From Rhodococcus spelaei (GTDB lineage Bacteria; Actinomycetota; Actinomycetes; Mycobacteriales; Mycobacteriaceae), in contig NZ_VIGH01000002.1 of NCBI RefSeq assembly GCF_006704125.1, positions 248,001 to 312,000 of the forward strand: a stretch of 64,000 nt of DNA, in the 5' to 3' direction. Positions 57,118-64,000 of the stretch are shown in pieces. Made by a program: the position numbers and the translations under genes. Below the pieces are notes generated by a model, which did no database searches, was not told the origin of the DNA, and saw only the letters and a program-made list of their open reading frames with translations. Every line of letters starts with the position of its first letter. Within the stretch, counting starts at the first letter, position 1.

Positions 57118-57987
57118 ATGGGGGAATTCGCCGGTCCGTTCCTGGGTACCGTGGCGGTCGCGTCGGGTGTTGTGACAGACCGCCAACTACGCCTCGACTA
57201 CACGCGGCTGCACCGGGATGTGTACATCGCCAAGGGAATTGCGCTCGACGCCGTCATCAGGGCACGGGCCGCCGCGCTGTGGGCGGGCGAGGACGGAATC
57301 CTCGCCGGACTCTCCGCCGCCGCCGTGCACGGCACCAAGTGGATCGATCCGGGTGCCCGGCCCGAGCTGTTCCGGACGGGCAGCCGACGCGGCGCAGGGG
57401 GCATCTCGATCCACGGCGATGCGCTCGAACCCGACGAAATCTGCATTGCCGGAGGGTGGCTCACCTCGACGCCGGCCCGCACCGGGTACGACCTGGGCCG
57501 CCGACTGCCGTTCCTCCGGGCCGTCGAGACCCTCGACGCGCTCTGCAACGCCACTCGCATCACCCCGGCCGATATCGCCGCCCTCGCCGGGAAGCACCGC
57601 GGCACAAGAGGAATCGTGCAGCTTCGCCAGGTCCTCGAACTCGTGGACGGCGGCGCGGAGTCACCACCGGAGACGCGGACCCGACTGACCCTGGTCGACG
57701 GCGGGCTCCCCCGCCCGAGCACCCAGGTCAAGGTTCGGAACAAGCGCGGGCAGATCGTCGCGCGCTGCGACCTCGGTTGGAAGCGCTGGAAGGTGGTGGT
57801 GGAGTACGACGGCGACCACCACTGGACCGACGAGGAACAACGCACCCGAGACATCGAGCGCTACGAAATGCTCGCCGGTCTCGGTTGGCGCGTCGTCCGC
57901 GTCAGTTCCGAGCAGTTGCGACTTCGTCCGCACACCATCGCGCGGCGCGCGCGTGAGAAGCTTCGGGAAGCCGGCGCACCCGTCTGA
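57118..57987 (+). CDS. DUF559-type endonuclease-like protein
   Basis: 289 residues. The N-terminal half is helical and winged-helix-like (GVVTDRQLRLDYTRLHRDVY, LAGLSAAAVHG), as in AbiEi-type or DUF4095-like leaders. The C-terminal half is a PD-(D/E)xK/Vsr-like DUF559 domain with VEYDGDHHWTDEEQRTRDIER, WRVVRVSSEQLR and basic residues. In actinobacteria these genes occur in several copies per genome and are of unknown role. ATG at 57118. The gene is bracketed by repeat copies 2 and 3 in direct orientation. Confidence 0.82.
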   Translation: MGEFAGPFLGTVAVASGVVTDRQLRLDYTRLHRDVYIAKGIALDAVIRARAAALWAGEDGILAGLSAAAVHGTKWIDPGARPELFRTGSRRGAGGISIHGDALEPDEICIAGGWLTSTPARTGYDLGRRLPFLRAVETLDALCNATRITPADIAALAGKHRGTRGIVQLRQVLELVDGGAESPPETRTRLTLVDGGLPRPSTQVKVRNKRGQIVARCDLGWKRWKVVVEYDGDHHWTDEEQRTRDIERYEMLAGLGWRVVRVSSEQLRLRPHTIARRAREKLREAGAPV

Positions 57988-57991
57988 CCTG

Positions 57992-58055
57992 CGTCGAGTG
58001 TGCACCTGCTGACGCCTCCACTCGGCCGATGCCCCCGCAAGTGCACACTCGGCGG
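57992..58055 (+). repeat. 64-bp palindromic-ended dispersed repeat, copy 3
   Basis: Starts CGTCGAGTGTGCACCTGCTG and ends AAGTGCACACTCGGCGG; the centre is CACTCGGCCGATGCCCCCGC. It begins 4 bp after the DUF559 stop and is in the same orientation as copy 2. Confidence 0.85.
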
Positions 58056-58150
58056 CGGGCGGCGGCGGCGATATCGACGTGCACCGACGCCGAGAGTGCT
58101 GTAGCGTCCTCGGCTAACCCACCACGCCAGAGCAGAAGGGAACGCCCGAC

Positions 58151-58237
58151 ATGACGATGTCCATGCACGTATCGGTACACGCAGCAGCGTGGCGTTGCCC
58201 CATTTCGGCCAAGCGTGTCCCCCGAGGACGATCCTGA
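58151..58237 (+). CDS. Candidate 28-aa leader peptide of an attenuator
   Basis: ATG at 58151 with AGAAGGGAA at 6-8 nt opens MTMSMHVSVHAAAWRC followed by PISAKRVPRGRS and stops at 58237. The start is Met-rich (three Met in the first five codons) and His-containing, and includes one Trp and one Cys. It precedes a terminator hairpin (58263-58299) and then a 63-aa gene. Layout is that of ribosome-mediated attenuation; which amino acid or signal is sensed cannot be told. Confidence 0.4.
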   Translation: MTMSMHVSVHAAAWRCPISAKRVPRGRS

Positions 58238-58262
58238 CAACCGGATCACCGGATCAGTTCTC

Positions 58263-58299
58263 GGCACCCAGGGCGCATTCGCTCGGGTGCCTTTCTTTT
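58263..58299 (+). terminator. Terminator hairpin with T-tract upstream of the 63-aa gene (candidate attenuator)
   Basis: GGCACCC (58263-58269) and GGGTGCC (58285-58291) pair, with an inner GCG/CGC stem, followed directly by TTTCTTTT. It lies between the 28-aa leader ORF and the gene at 58377. An overlapping alternative stem GATCC/GGATC at the leader stop (near 58230-58247) could affect folding. Confidence 0.65.
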
Positions 58300-58376
58300 A
58301 CCCGAACAACCCCTCGCGGAAACCTTCCGCACACACAGCACAGACACACTCGACCAGTACAGAACAAGGAGTTCAC

Positions 58377-58568
58377 ATGAGACTTCGCATCAGCCAGCTG
58401 TCCACCGCCCCGCCACTGACGGAGCTGCCCGCCGACCTGACCGGGCACGCCGTCACCCTCGACCTCTCGCACACCGACGCGACCCAGCGTGCCGCCGCGA
58501 CCGACCTCGCCCGCGAGCTGCTCGACCGCGGCGCCGCCCGCATCGTCATCTCCGGCTCCGCCGCCTGA
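58377..58568 (+). CDS. Small protein of unknown function (63 aa) behind an attenuator
   Basis: 63 residues, ATG at 58377 with AAGGAG at 6 nt. MRLRISQLSTAPPLTELPAD is followed by LTGHAVTLDLSHTDATQRAA and ATDLARELLDRGAARIVISG. The order beta-strand, helix, beta-strand (VTLDLS, helix, RIVISG) suggests a small alpha/beta fold, distantly STAS-like, but I do not recognise it. A leader ORF and intrinsic terminator lie upstream. It is convergent with purH, 115 bp apart, with repeat copy 4 in between. Confidence 0.6.
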   Translation: MRLRISQLSTAPPLTELPADLTGHAVTLDLSHTDATQRAAATDLARELLDRGAARIVISGSAA

Positions 58569-58580
58569 GGCCAACCGCCG

Positions 58581-58644
58581 CGTCGAGTGTGCAGTTTCCG
58601 GGGCATCGCCCGAGGGGAAACGACGAGAGGTGCACACTCGGCGG
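58581..58644 (-). repeat. 64-bp palindromic-ended dispersed repeat, copy 4 (inverted)
   Basis: Reads on the minus strand CCGCCGAGTGTGCACCTCTC ... GGGCGATGCCCCGGAAACTG, ending CACACTCGACG. It has the same length as copies 2 and 3 but the opposite orientation, and lies between the 63-aa gene and the purH stop, where it could also act as a terminator. Confidence 0.85.
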
Positions 58645-58683
58645 AAGCCGGGCATGCACCTCTCGGGGTGAAGCGGGACGCGG

Positions 58684-60237
58684 TCAGTGCGCGAAGTGGC
58701 GCGCTCCGGTCAGGTACATCGTGATGCCGGCCTCGCGGGCCGCCTCGATCACCTCGTTGTCGCGGACCGAACCACCCGGCTGCACGACGGCCTTGACGCC
58801 GGCGTTGGCGAGCACCTGCAGGCCGTCCGGGAACGGGAAGAACGCGTCCGAGGCACCGACCGATCCGGCGACCCGGTCACCGGCGCGGTTCACCGCGAGG
58901 TGCGCGGAGTCGACGCGGTTGACCTGGCCCATGCCGACACCGACCGAGGCGCCGTCGCTGGCCAGCAGGATCGCATTGGACTTCACGGAACGGCATGCAC
59001 GCCAAGCGAACTCGAGATCCTTGAGTGTCTGCGCATCCGCGGGATCGCCGACCGCGAGGGTCCAGTTCGCCGGGTTGTCGCCCTCGGCGTCGAGCACGTC
59101 GCGCTCCTGAAGCAGTGCACCGCCGGAGATCGGCCGCAGCTCGATTCCGGTCGCCGTCGGCGCGGTCGCCTGCAACACCCGAACATTCTTCTTGCGCTGC
59201 AGAACTCCGAGTGCGCCGTCCGCATAGGACGGGGCGATGATCACCTCGGTGAAGATCTCGGCGACCTGCTCCGCCATCTCGACGGTTATCTCGCGGTTGG
59301 CCGCGATCACGCCGCCGTATGCGCTGACCGGATCGCAGGCGTGCGCCTTGCGGTGCGCCTCGGCGATGTCGGCGCCGACGGCGATGCCACACGGGTTGGC
59401 GTGCTTGATGATCGCGACCGCGGGCTCGGCGAAGTCGAACGCGGCGCGCCACGCGGCGTCACCGTCGGTGTAGTTGTTGTACGACATCTCCTTGCCGTGC
59501 AACTGCGTCGCCTGCGCCAGCCCCGGGGCGGCGGCCGGGTTCACGTAGAGGGCGGCGGCCTGGTGCGGGTTCTCGCCGTACCGCAGCACCGCGCTGCGGT
59601 CCCAGCTCGCACCCGCCCACGCCGGGAAGGCCGAGTCCTGCTCCACCAGCGTCGAGGTCATCCAGCTCGCGACCGCCACGTCGTAGGACGCGGTGTGCTG
59701 GAACGCCTGCGCCGCAAGGGCGGTGCGCTCGGCGAGGGTGAACCCGCCCGCGGCGACCGCGGTCAGCACGTCCTCGTAGCGGGCCGGGTCGACGACCACG
59801 GCGACCGACGGGTGGTTCTTCGCCGCCGCGCGCACCATCGACGGTCCGCCGATGTCGATCTGCTCGACGCACTCGTCGGGCGTCGCGCCGGACGCCACGG
59901 TCGCGGTGAACGGGTACAGGTTGACGACCACGAGCTCGAACGCCTCGATGCCGAGTTCCTCGAGCTGGGCGAGGTGCTCGGGCTTGCGGGTGTCGGCGAG
60001 GACACCGGCGTGCACGCGCGGGTGCAGGGTCTTCACCCGGCCCTCGAGGCACTCCGGGAAGCCGGTCAGCGACTCGACCGGGGTGACGGGGATGCCGGCG
60101 TCGGCGATCCGCGCCGCGGTGGAGCCGGTGGAGACCAGCTCCACCCCCGCGGCGTGCAGGCCGGTTGCCAACTCGACCAGGCCGGTCTTGTCGTACACAC
60201 TCACCAATGCGCGGCGCAGCGCCTTACGTTCGGTCAC
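58684..60237 (-). CDS. purH: Bifunctional AICAR transformylase / IMP cyclohydrolase
   Basis: 517 residues catalysing the last two steps of IMP synthesis. The N-terminal cyclohydrolase has [36 protein letters not shown] (catalytic Lys) and VVNLYPF. The C-terminal transformylase has [25 protein letters not shown] (catalytic Lys-His), [13 protein letters not shown] and the C-terminal ARHFAH. GTG at 60237 lies inside the end of purN (14-bp overlap), so translation is coupled. Confidence 0.97.
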   Translation of the reverse strand: MTERKALRRALVSVYDKTGLVELATGLHAAGVELVSTGSTAARIADAGIPVTPVESLTGFPECLEGRVKTLHPRVHAGVLADTRKPEHLAQLEELGIEAFELVVVNLYPFTATVASGATPDECVEQIDIGGPSMVRAAAKNHPSVAVVVDPARYEDVLTAVAAGGFTLAERTALAAQAFQHTASYDVAVASWMTSTLVEQDSAFPAWAGASWDRSAVLRYGENPHQAAALYVNPAAAPGLAQATQLHGKEMSYNNYTDGDAAWRAAFDFAEPAVAIIKHANPCGIAVGADIAEAHRKAHACDPVSAYGGVIAANREITVEMAEQVAEIFTEVIIAPSYADGALGVLQRKKNVRVLQATAPTATGIELRPISGGALLQERDVLDAEGDNPANWTLAVGDPADAQTLKDLEFAWRACRSVKSNAILLASDGASVGVGMGQVNRVDSAHLAVNRAGDRVAGSVGASDAFFPFPDGLQVLANAGVKAVVQPGGSVRDNEVIEAAREAGITMYLTGARHFAH

Positions 60238-60871
60238 TTGGGATCACGGCCTTTCGTCCGTCGGAAACAACACCTCGCGTGGCGACGGCGGCGATGACGT
60301 CCACCAGCAGTCGCCGTTCCACAGTCTTGATGCGCTCGTGCAGGCTCGACTCGTCGTCGTCCTCGAGCACGACCACCGGTTCCTGAGCCAGCACCGGACC
60401 GGTATCGACACCCGAATCCACAAGGTGCACAGTCGATCCCGTCACCTTCACGCCGTATGCCAGCGCGTCCGGCACGGCGTGCGCCCCCGGGAACGAGGGC
60501 AGCAACGCGGGATGGGTGTTGATGATGCGACCACCGAAACGGCCCATGAACTCGGGGCCGAGGATCTTCATGAAACCGGCGGAGACGATCAGATCGGGCT
60601 GGTGCGCGTCGACGGCCGCGGTCAGCGCGCGGTCCCAGGCGTCGCGGTCGGGGTACTCACGCAGCGCCACCCGGAAGGCGGGGATGTCCGCGGATTCGGC
60701 GTGCGCGACGGCCGCGCAGTCACGATCGACGCCGACCGCCACGATGCGGGCCGGGTAGTCGCCGACGGCCGCCGCGATGAGCGACTGCAGCAGGCTTCCG
60801 GTGCCGGAAGCGAGGACCACGACCCGGACCGGGCTGTGCGATCCGGGGCGGAAGACATGCGGGGCGGTCAG
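60224..60871 (-). CDS. purN: Phosphoribosylglycinamide formyltransferase, probable CTG start
   Basis: 215 residues if started at CTG 60871. Motifs: [16 protein letters not shown], the catalytic [15 protein letters not shown] (Asn-His), [19 protein letters not shown] with the catalytic Asp. It transfers formyl from 10-formyl-THF to GAR. No ATG/GTG/TTG lies in frame before the essential beta-strand except a GTG at 60820, which would cut into the first strand (RVVVLASG). CTG at 60871 has a perfect AAGGAG at 7 nt and gives [20 protein letters not shown], a plausible N-terminus. Overlaps purH by 14 bp. Confidence 0.93.
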   Translation of the reverse strand: MTAPHVFRPGSHSPVRVVVLASGTGSLLQSLIAAAVGDYPARIVAVGVDRDCAAVAHAESADIPAFRVALREYPDRDAWDRALTAAVDAHQPDLIVSAGFMKILGPEFMGRFGGRIINTHPALLPSFPGAHAVPDALAYGVKVTGSTVHLVDSGVDTGPVLAQEPVVVLEDDDESSLHERIKTVERRLLVDVIAAVATRGVVSDGRKAVIPSDRT

Positions 60872-60921
60872 CGCTCTACTCCTTGCGGCCAGCGGCCGGC
60901 ATGCCCGACCGGTGGGTAAGC

Positions 60922-62439
60922 CTAGTCGCTGCCGGCCCGGGGACCGTCGGGCAGGTCCGACTCGACTTCATGCGTCGTGACCTGCGCCACCTCGTCCGAG
61001 TCGACCACCTCGGCGTCGACCACCACGCTCTCCGCGCCGGCGTCGAACCGCTCGACGGCCGTGCCGACGGGGCTGTCGACCACGACGTCCTCGAGTACCT
61101 CGGCCTCGATCACCGCACCCGAGCTCACCGGGGTCTCGACAGCGTCGACCTCGTCTCCGTCGGCCTGCTCGTCCCGGATCCGCGCGGGCAGGACCAGCAT
61201 GCCCGCGGTGGCACTCCGGGTCGGCTGCGCCACGGGCTCCGGTCGGACCACCGCCTGCTCGACACGCGGACCGCGGCGCCAACGCACCAGCGCGGCAGTG
61301 ACGGCCCCGAACACCGCCAGCCACCCGAAGGTCAGGCCGGCGAAGGTCGCGACGTTCACCCCGACCGTCCCGAACGTCCCGAGGTTCCCGCCAGCCGCGA
61401 ATCCGAGCGCGGCGAACACCACCGCGACCGCGGCCGCACCGACCAGGGCGGACTGCACGGCCTCCCGCACGGAACCGGCCCGCCGGGCGCAGTCACGACC
61501 GAGGAACGCCCCGAGGACCGCCGGGATCACCAACCCGACCGCCCACCCGCTGCCCTGCTCGGCGGGCAGCACCCCGAGCACCGGCAGCGCGGGCACCGGG
61601 CCGCCGACCACGTCGAACATGCTCACCGAGGCCGCCCCGACGTGCGTCGCGGACCCCACCAGCACCGCGGTGGAGCCGATCACGATGTTCGGCAGGTACA
61701 GGATCGAGACGACCGTCAACCCGAGTGCGCCGGTGATCCCCTCGCCGGCCTGCAGCAGCTCACCGACCGTCGACCACGACGCGAGCAGCGAGACCACGGT
61801 GATCGCCGCGCCTGTCGCGAGCAGCATCACGCCTGCCCGCAGGGCGGGACGGGCCGCGTCGAGCACCCAGCGGGGAAGACGCCATTGCACGGCGACCGGT
61901 CGCCACACCCGGGTACCGATGCCGACGACCGCCCCGACCAGGTGTACCGCGAGCACCCAGGCGAACGCGGCCAGCGCGTTCGGCGGCGACAGCGCGATCA
62001 CCGAGGAGGCGTCGGCGACGACGGCCAGCGAGATCGCAGTGGCCACCAGCGGTCCGGCGACCGCGGCACCGAGCACCCACCACCGCTCGTGCCGGGGACT
62101 GGACTCGGTCACGGCCCGCGCACACCCGCGCGCGACCGCCCAGATCATCAGCAGGGTGGGCAGCAGCGGCAGCACGCCGAGTGACGCGCCGCCGATGGTC
62201 AACTGCACCTGGTGCAGCGCCAGCCAACTCGCGGCGATGGCCCCGCTGGTCCCGGTGAGGTCGCTGTTCGCGGCGACCAGCGTCACCAGCACACAGGTGG
62301 CGATCAGCACCAGCCCGACCAGCGTCGGACGCAACGCGATCCCGAGCAGGGTGCGGACCTGATCGGGTGTCGGCTGCGACGGCACCGGCCTCCGGCTCAG
62401 TTTCGTCCGGGCGGTGTCGCGGCTCAGCAAGGAACTCAT
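60922..62439 (-). CDS. DUF6350 polytopic membrane protein
   Basis: 505 residues with about nine to ten spans in the first ~420 (from LVGLVLIATCVLVTLVAANS to LTFGWLAVFGAVTAAL), followed by an acidic cytoplasmic tail (VIEAEVLEDVVVDSPVG). Equivalent to Rv0955, placed between DUF5336 and purN, as in mycobacteria. Function unknown; links to cell division have been suggested for this neighbourhood. The ATG at 62439 follows GAGGAG with no spacer, so a TTG at 62430 (9-nt spacing) is an alternative start. Confidence 0.82.
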   Translation of the reverse strand: MSSLLSRDTARTKLSRRPVPSQPTPDQVRTLLGIALRPTLVGLVLIATCVLVTLVAANSDLTGTSGAIAASWLALHQVQLTIGGASLGVLPLLPTLLMIWAVARGCARAVTESSPRHERWWVLGAAVAGPLVATAISLAVVADASSVIALSPPNALAAFAWVLAVHLVGAVVGIGTRVWRPVAVQWRLPRWVLDAARPALRAGVMLLATGAAITVVSLLASWSTVGELLQAGEGITGALGLTVVSILYLPNIVIGSTAVLVGSATHVGAASVSMFDVVGGPVPALPVLGVLPAEQGSGWAVGLVIPAVLGAFLGRDCARRAGSVREAVQSALVGAAAVAVVFAALGFAAGGNLGTFGTVGVNVATFAGLTFGWLAVFGAVTAALVRWRRGPRVEQAVVRPEPVAQPTRSATAGMLVLPARIRDEQADGDEVDAVETPVSSGAVIEAEVLEDVVVDSPVGTAVERFDAGAESVVVDAEVVDSDEVAQVTTHEVESDLPDGPRAGSD

Positions 62440-62496
62440 CTCCTCGAGGGTGGCATCTCGGCCGACGGCGGTCGGCCAGGCGCGCCGATCGGCCGG

Positions 62497-62548
62497 GGCC
62501 GGGCGCGGCGGCGCCCGCCGATCGAGATGGCCGGGCGCGGCGGCGCCC
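62497..62548 (+). repeat. Direct repeat of a 20-bp GC palindrome
   Basis: GGCCGGGCGCGGCGGCGCCC occurs at 62497-62516 and again at 62529-62548 in the gap between the DUF6350 start and the DUF5336 stop. Each unit can fold on itself (GGCGC/GCGCC). It may act as terminator for the DUF5336 transcript. Confidence 0.5.
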
Positions 62549-62587
62549 CCCCCGGCGTTCACCGAGGGGCGCCATGCGGTCGGGCGG

Positions 62588-63538
62588 TCAGTCGTCCTTC
62601 GGCTCGGACGCCGTGGGTGCGGCACCGAACGCCTGCGTCGGCGCGGGGGCGCCCGGCGTCTGCTCGGTCGGATTCGCGGACTCAGAAGGCTTCGGCACCA
62701 CGACCGTCTCGTCGGCGGCGGGCGCGGCGTGCTGCGGCTGACCGTAGGCATGTCCGGACTGCGGGTACGACGGGGGCTGCGGCGGCGCGTACGGGTTGGG
62801 CTGGCCGTAGCCGGGCTGTCCCTGCGCGGGCTGTCCCTGCGCGGGCTGTCCCTGCGCGGCCTGTCCCGGGGCAGGGTATCCGCCCTGGTACTGACCCTGC
62901 GGGTAGCCCGGCGCCTGCGGCTGACCGTAAGGCTGACCGGCCTGCGGGTAGCCCTGCGGCGGCTGACCGTATCCCTGCGGCGGCTGACCCTGCGACTGAC
63001 CGAAGCTCGGCTGCGGCGGACCGTATCCGGTGGGCGGCTGACCGTAACCCGGCTGCGCGAAGCCGGCCGGCTTCGGCGCGGGAGGCTTGAGCAGGCCCAG
63101 TTCGTAGAGCACCACGGCGATCGCGAGCACGGTCTGGACGAAGCCGAGCACCAGGTTGAGCACGCCACCCCAGGCCAGGGTCACGCCCTCGGAGAGGCTG
63201 AACAGGAAGAACAGCCCGACGAGGAAGCCGACCAGCGAAGTGGCCGCGGCGATGCCCTTGTAGGGGTTGCCGGGCAGCAACGACAGCCCTGCCAGCAGTG
63301 CACCGACGAGCAGCAGCGCCAGTCCGATGACCGGGTAGCCGCCCTCGAACGAACTCTGGCTCAGCGTGGTGTCGCCGAAGGTGCTGACCTTCGCGAACGG
63401 GGCGAACCCGAACAGGAAGTTGACGATGCCCAGCCCCAGCACACCCAGCGTCAGCAGCTGCGGCAGACCCTTCGCCGCGAGTCCGCCGAAGGGCTGCGCG
63501 GGGGGACCGTAGCCGGGCCCTGCGGGCGGGTACGTCAT
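62588..63538 (-). CDS. DUF5336 membrane protein (34-kDa antigen homologue)
   Basis: 316 residues. Four spans in residues ~25-150 ([57 protein letters not shown] and [19 protein letters not shown]), then a ~160-residue Pro/Gln/Gly/Tyr-rich tail with many GQPxxGYG units and three AQGQP repeats coded by a 15-bp tandem repeat (around 62815-62870). Equivalent to Rv0954. Such PQGY tails often bind divisome or polar-growth proteins. ATG at 63538. Confidence 0.88.
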   Translation of the reverse strand: MTYPPAGPGYGPPAQPFGGLAAKGLPQLLTLGVLGLGIVNFLFGFAPFAKVSTFGDTTLSQSSFEGGYPVIGLALLLVGALLAGLSLLPGNPYKGIAAATSLVGFLVGLFFLFSLSEGVTLAWGGVLNLVLGFVQTVLAIAVVLYELGLLKPPAPKPAGFAQPGYGQPPTGYGPPQPSFGQSQGQPPQGYGQPPQGYPQAGQPYGQPQAPGYPQGQYQGGYPAPGQAAQGQPAQGQPAQGQPGYGQPNPYAPPQPPSYPQSGHAYGQPQHAAPAADETVVVPKPSESANPTEQTPGAPAPTQAFGAAPTASEPKDD

Positions 63539-63659
63539 GATCGGCTCCTTGCTGTCGTGCGCGGACGCGTGTCTTCTGAACGCTAGCGCACATTCCTGTG
63601 TTGAACCTGGGGCGTGTGTTCACGCTGTGACGGGCGGTGCGGGTCCGGAAACGGCCGAA

Positions 63660-63696
63660 GGGCACCCACGCTCGCGCGAAGCGAGTGCGGGTGCCC
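63660..63696 (-). terminator. Terminator after sucD
   Basis: GGGCACCCACGCTCGC (63660-63675) and GCGAGTGCGGGTGCCC (63681-63696) pair over 16 positions with one mismatch and one G-U, loop GCGAA, 19 nt past the sucD stop. Confidence 0.85.
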
Positions 63697-63715
63697 TTCG
63701 ACAGGACTGCGGGTG

Positions 63716-64000
<285 letters not shown>

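Noticed and set aside
62815-62870. 15-bp tandem repeat as a mobile or CRISPR element
   Set aside because: It encodes AQGQP units within the DUF5336 tail and keeps the reading frame.

Overview
The window is about 68-70% GC by eye and reads as one chromosomal segment of a mycolic-acid actinobacterium (order Mycobacteriales). A Rhodococcus-like member of the Nocardiaceae is the best guess. The support is four MspA-family porins, the SepX/GlpR and Glp (MoeA-like) divisome pair, an MprAB-PepD stress module, a Pmt protein O-mannosyltransferase, DUF5336 and DUF6350 envelope proteins, and dense coding with many GTG starts. From memory, the conserved backbone follows M. tuberculosis Rv0952-Rv1003 in reverse order: rsmI, pmt, arcA, sepX/glpR, rimJ, glp/moeA, galU, 5-formyl-THF cyclo-ligase, ruc, SAF protein, mscL, moaB2, pepD, mprB, mprA, VWA protein, MoxR, purH, purN, DUF6350, DUF5336, sucD. 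Most remaining genes look like lineage-specific insertions into this backbone.

Region by region. 1-3.4 kb: a partial nSTAND NTPase-WD40 protein, then a very small membrane peptide. 3.8-6.2 kb: rsmI and pmt, divergent from overlapping promoters. 6.2-16.4 kb: accessory transport and stress genes (BCCT, DoxX, DUF2784, GntR, SnoaL-like, ArsC-like, CadD-like, LCP, an orphan NarL-type kinase, a duplicated COG4705 membrane protein) ending in arcA. 16.5-22.4 kb: a secreted alkaline-phosphatase-superfamily hydrolase and a two-component system divergent from a two-gene FtsX-type ABC exporter. 22.4-28.7 kb: a secreted Ig-like repeat protein, an SDR, and a PknK-type kinase fused to a MalT-like STAND/TPR region. 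28.8-33.6 kb: tRNA-Ala(CGC), a histidine phosphatase, and the SepX/GlpR-RimJ-Glp-GalU division and envelope cluster. 33.6-36 kb: cyclo-ligase, a Ruc-like redox chaperone behind a CIRCE-like operator, a SAF protein and MscL. 36-39.2 kb: two tandem copies of a two-gene MspA porin operon. 39.5-44.2 kb: the mprA-mprB-pepD-moaB2-small protein stress locus with visible MprA-box-like repeats. 44.9-47.4 kb: a zinc-starvation locus, with a CobW/Mrf-like gene plus a truncated L31 gene divergent from cysteine-poor ribosomal proteins L28, L33, S14 and S18, separated by two Zur-box-like palindromes. 47.5-58.6 kb: lipoproteins, an AEC carrier, a MoxR-VWA chelatase-like pair, the DUF3311/MctP symporter, a hydrolase and a DUF559 gene. 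This stretch carries four copies of a 64-65 bp palindromic-ended repeat and a candidate attenuator. 58.7-64 kb: purH, purN, DUF6350, DUF5336 and the 3' end of sucD.

The main regulatory themes visible in the DNA are: leaderless promoters (a TA-N3-T hexamer 6-7 nt before the start codon) at ten genes; strong intrinsic terminators between convergent units; and predicted Zur, HrcA (CIRCE) and MprA operators at the genes where known biology would place them. The least explained elements are the dispersed 64-bp repeats, the leader peptide/terminator ahead of a 63-aa unknown gene, the porin operon duplication with intercistronic hairpins, and the small hidden reading frames.
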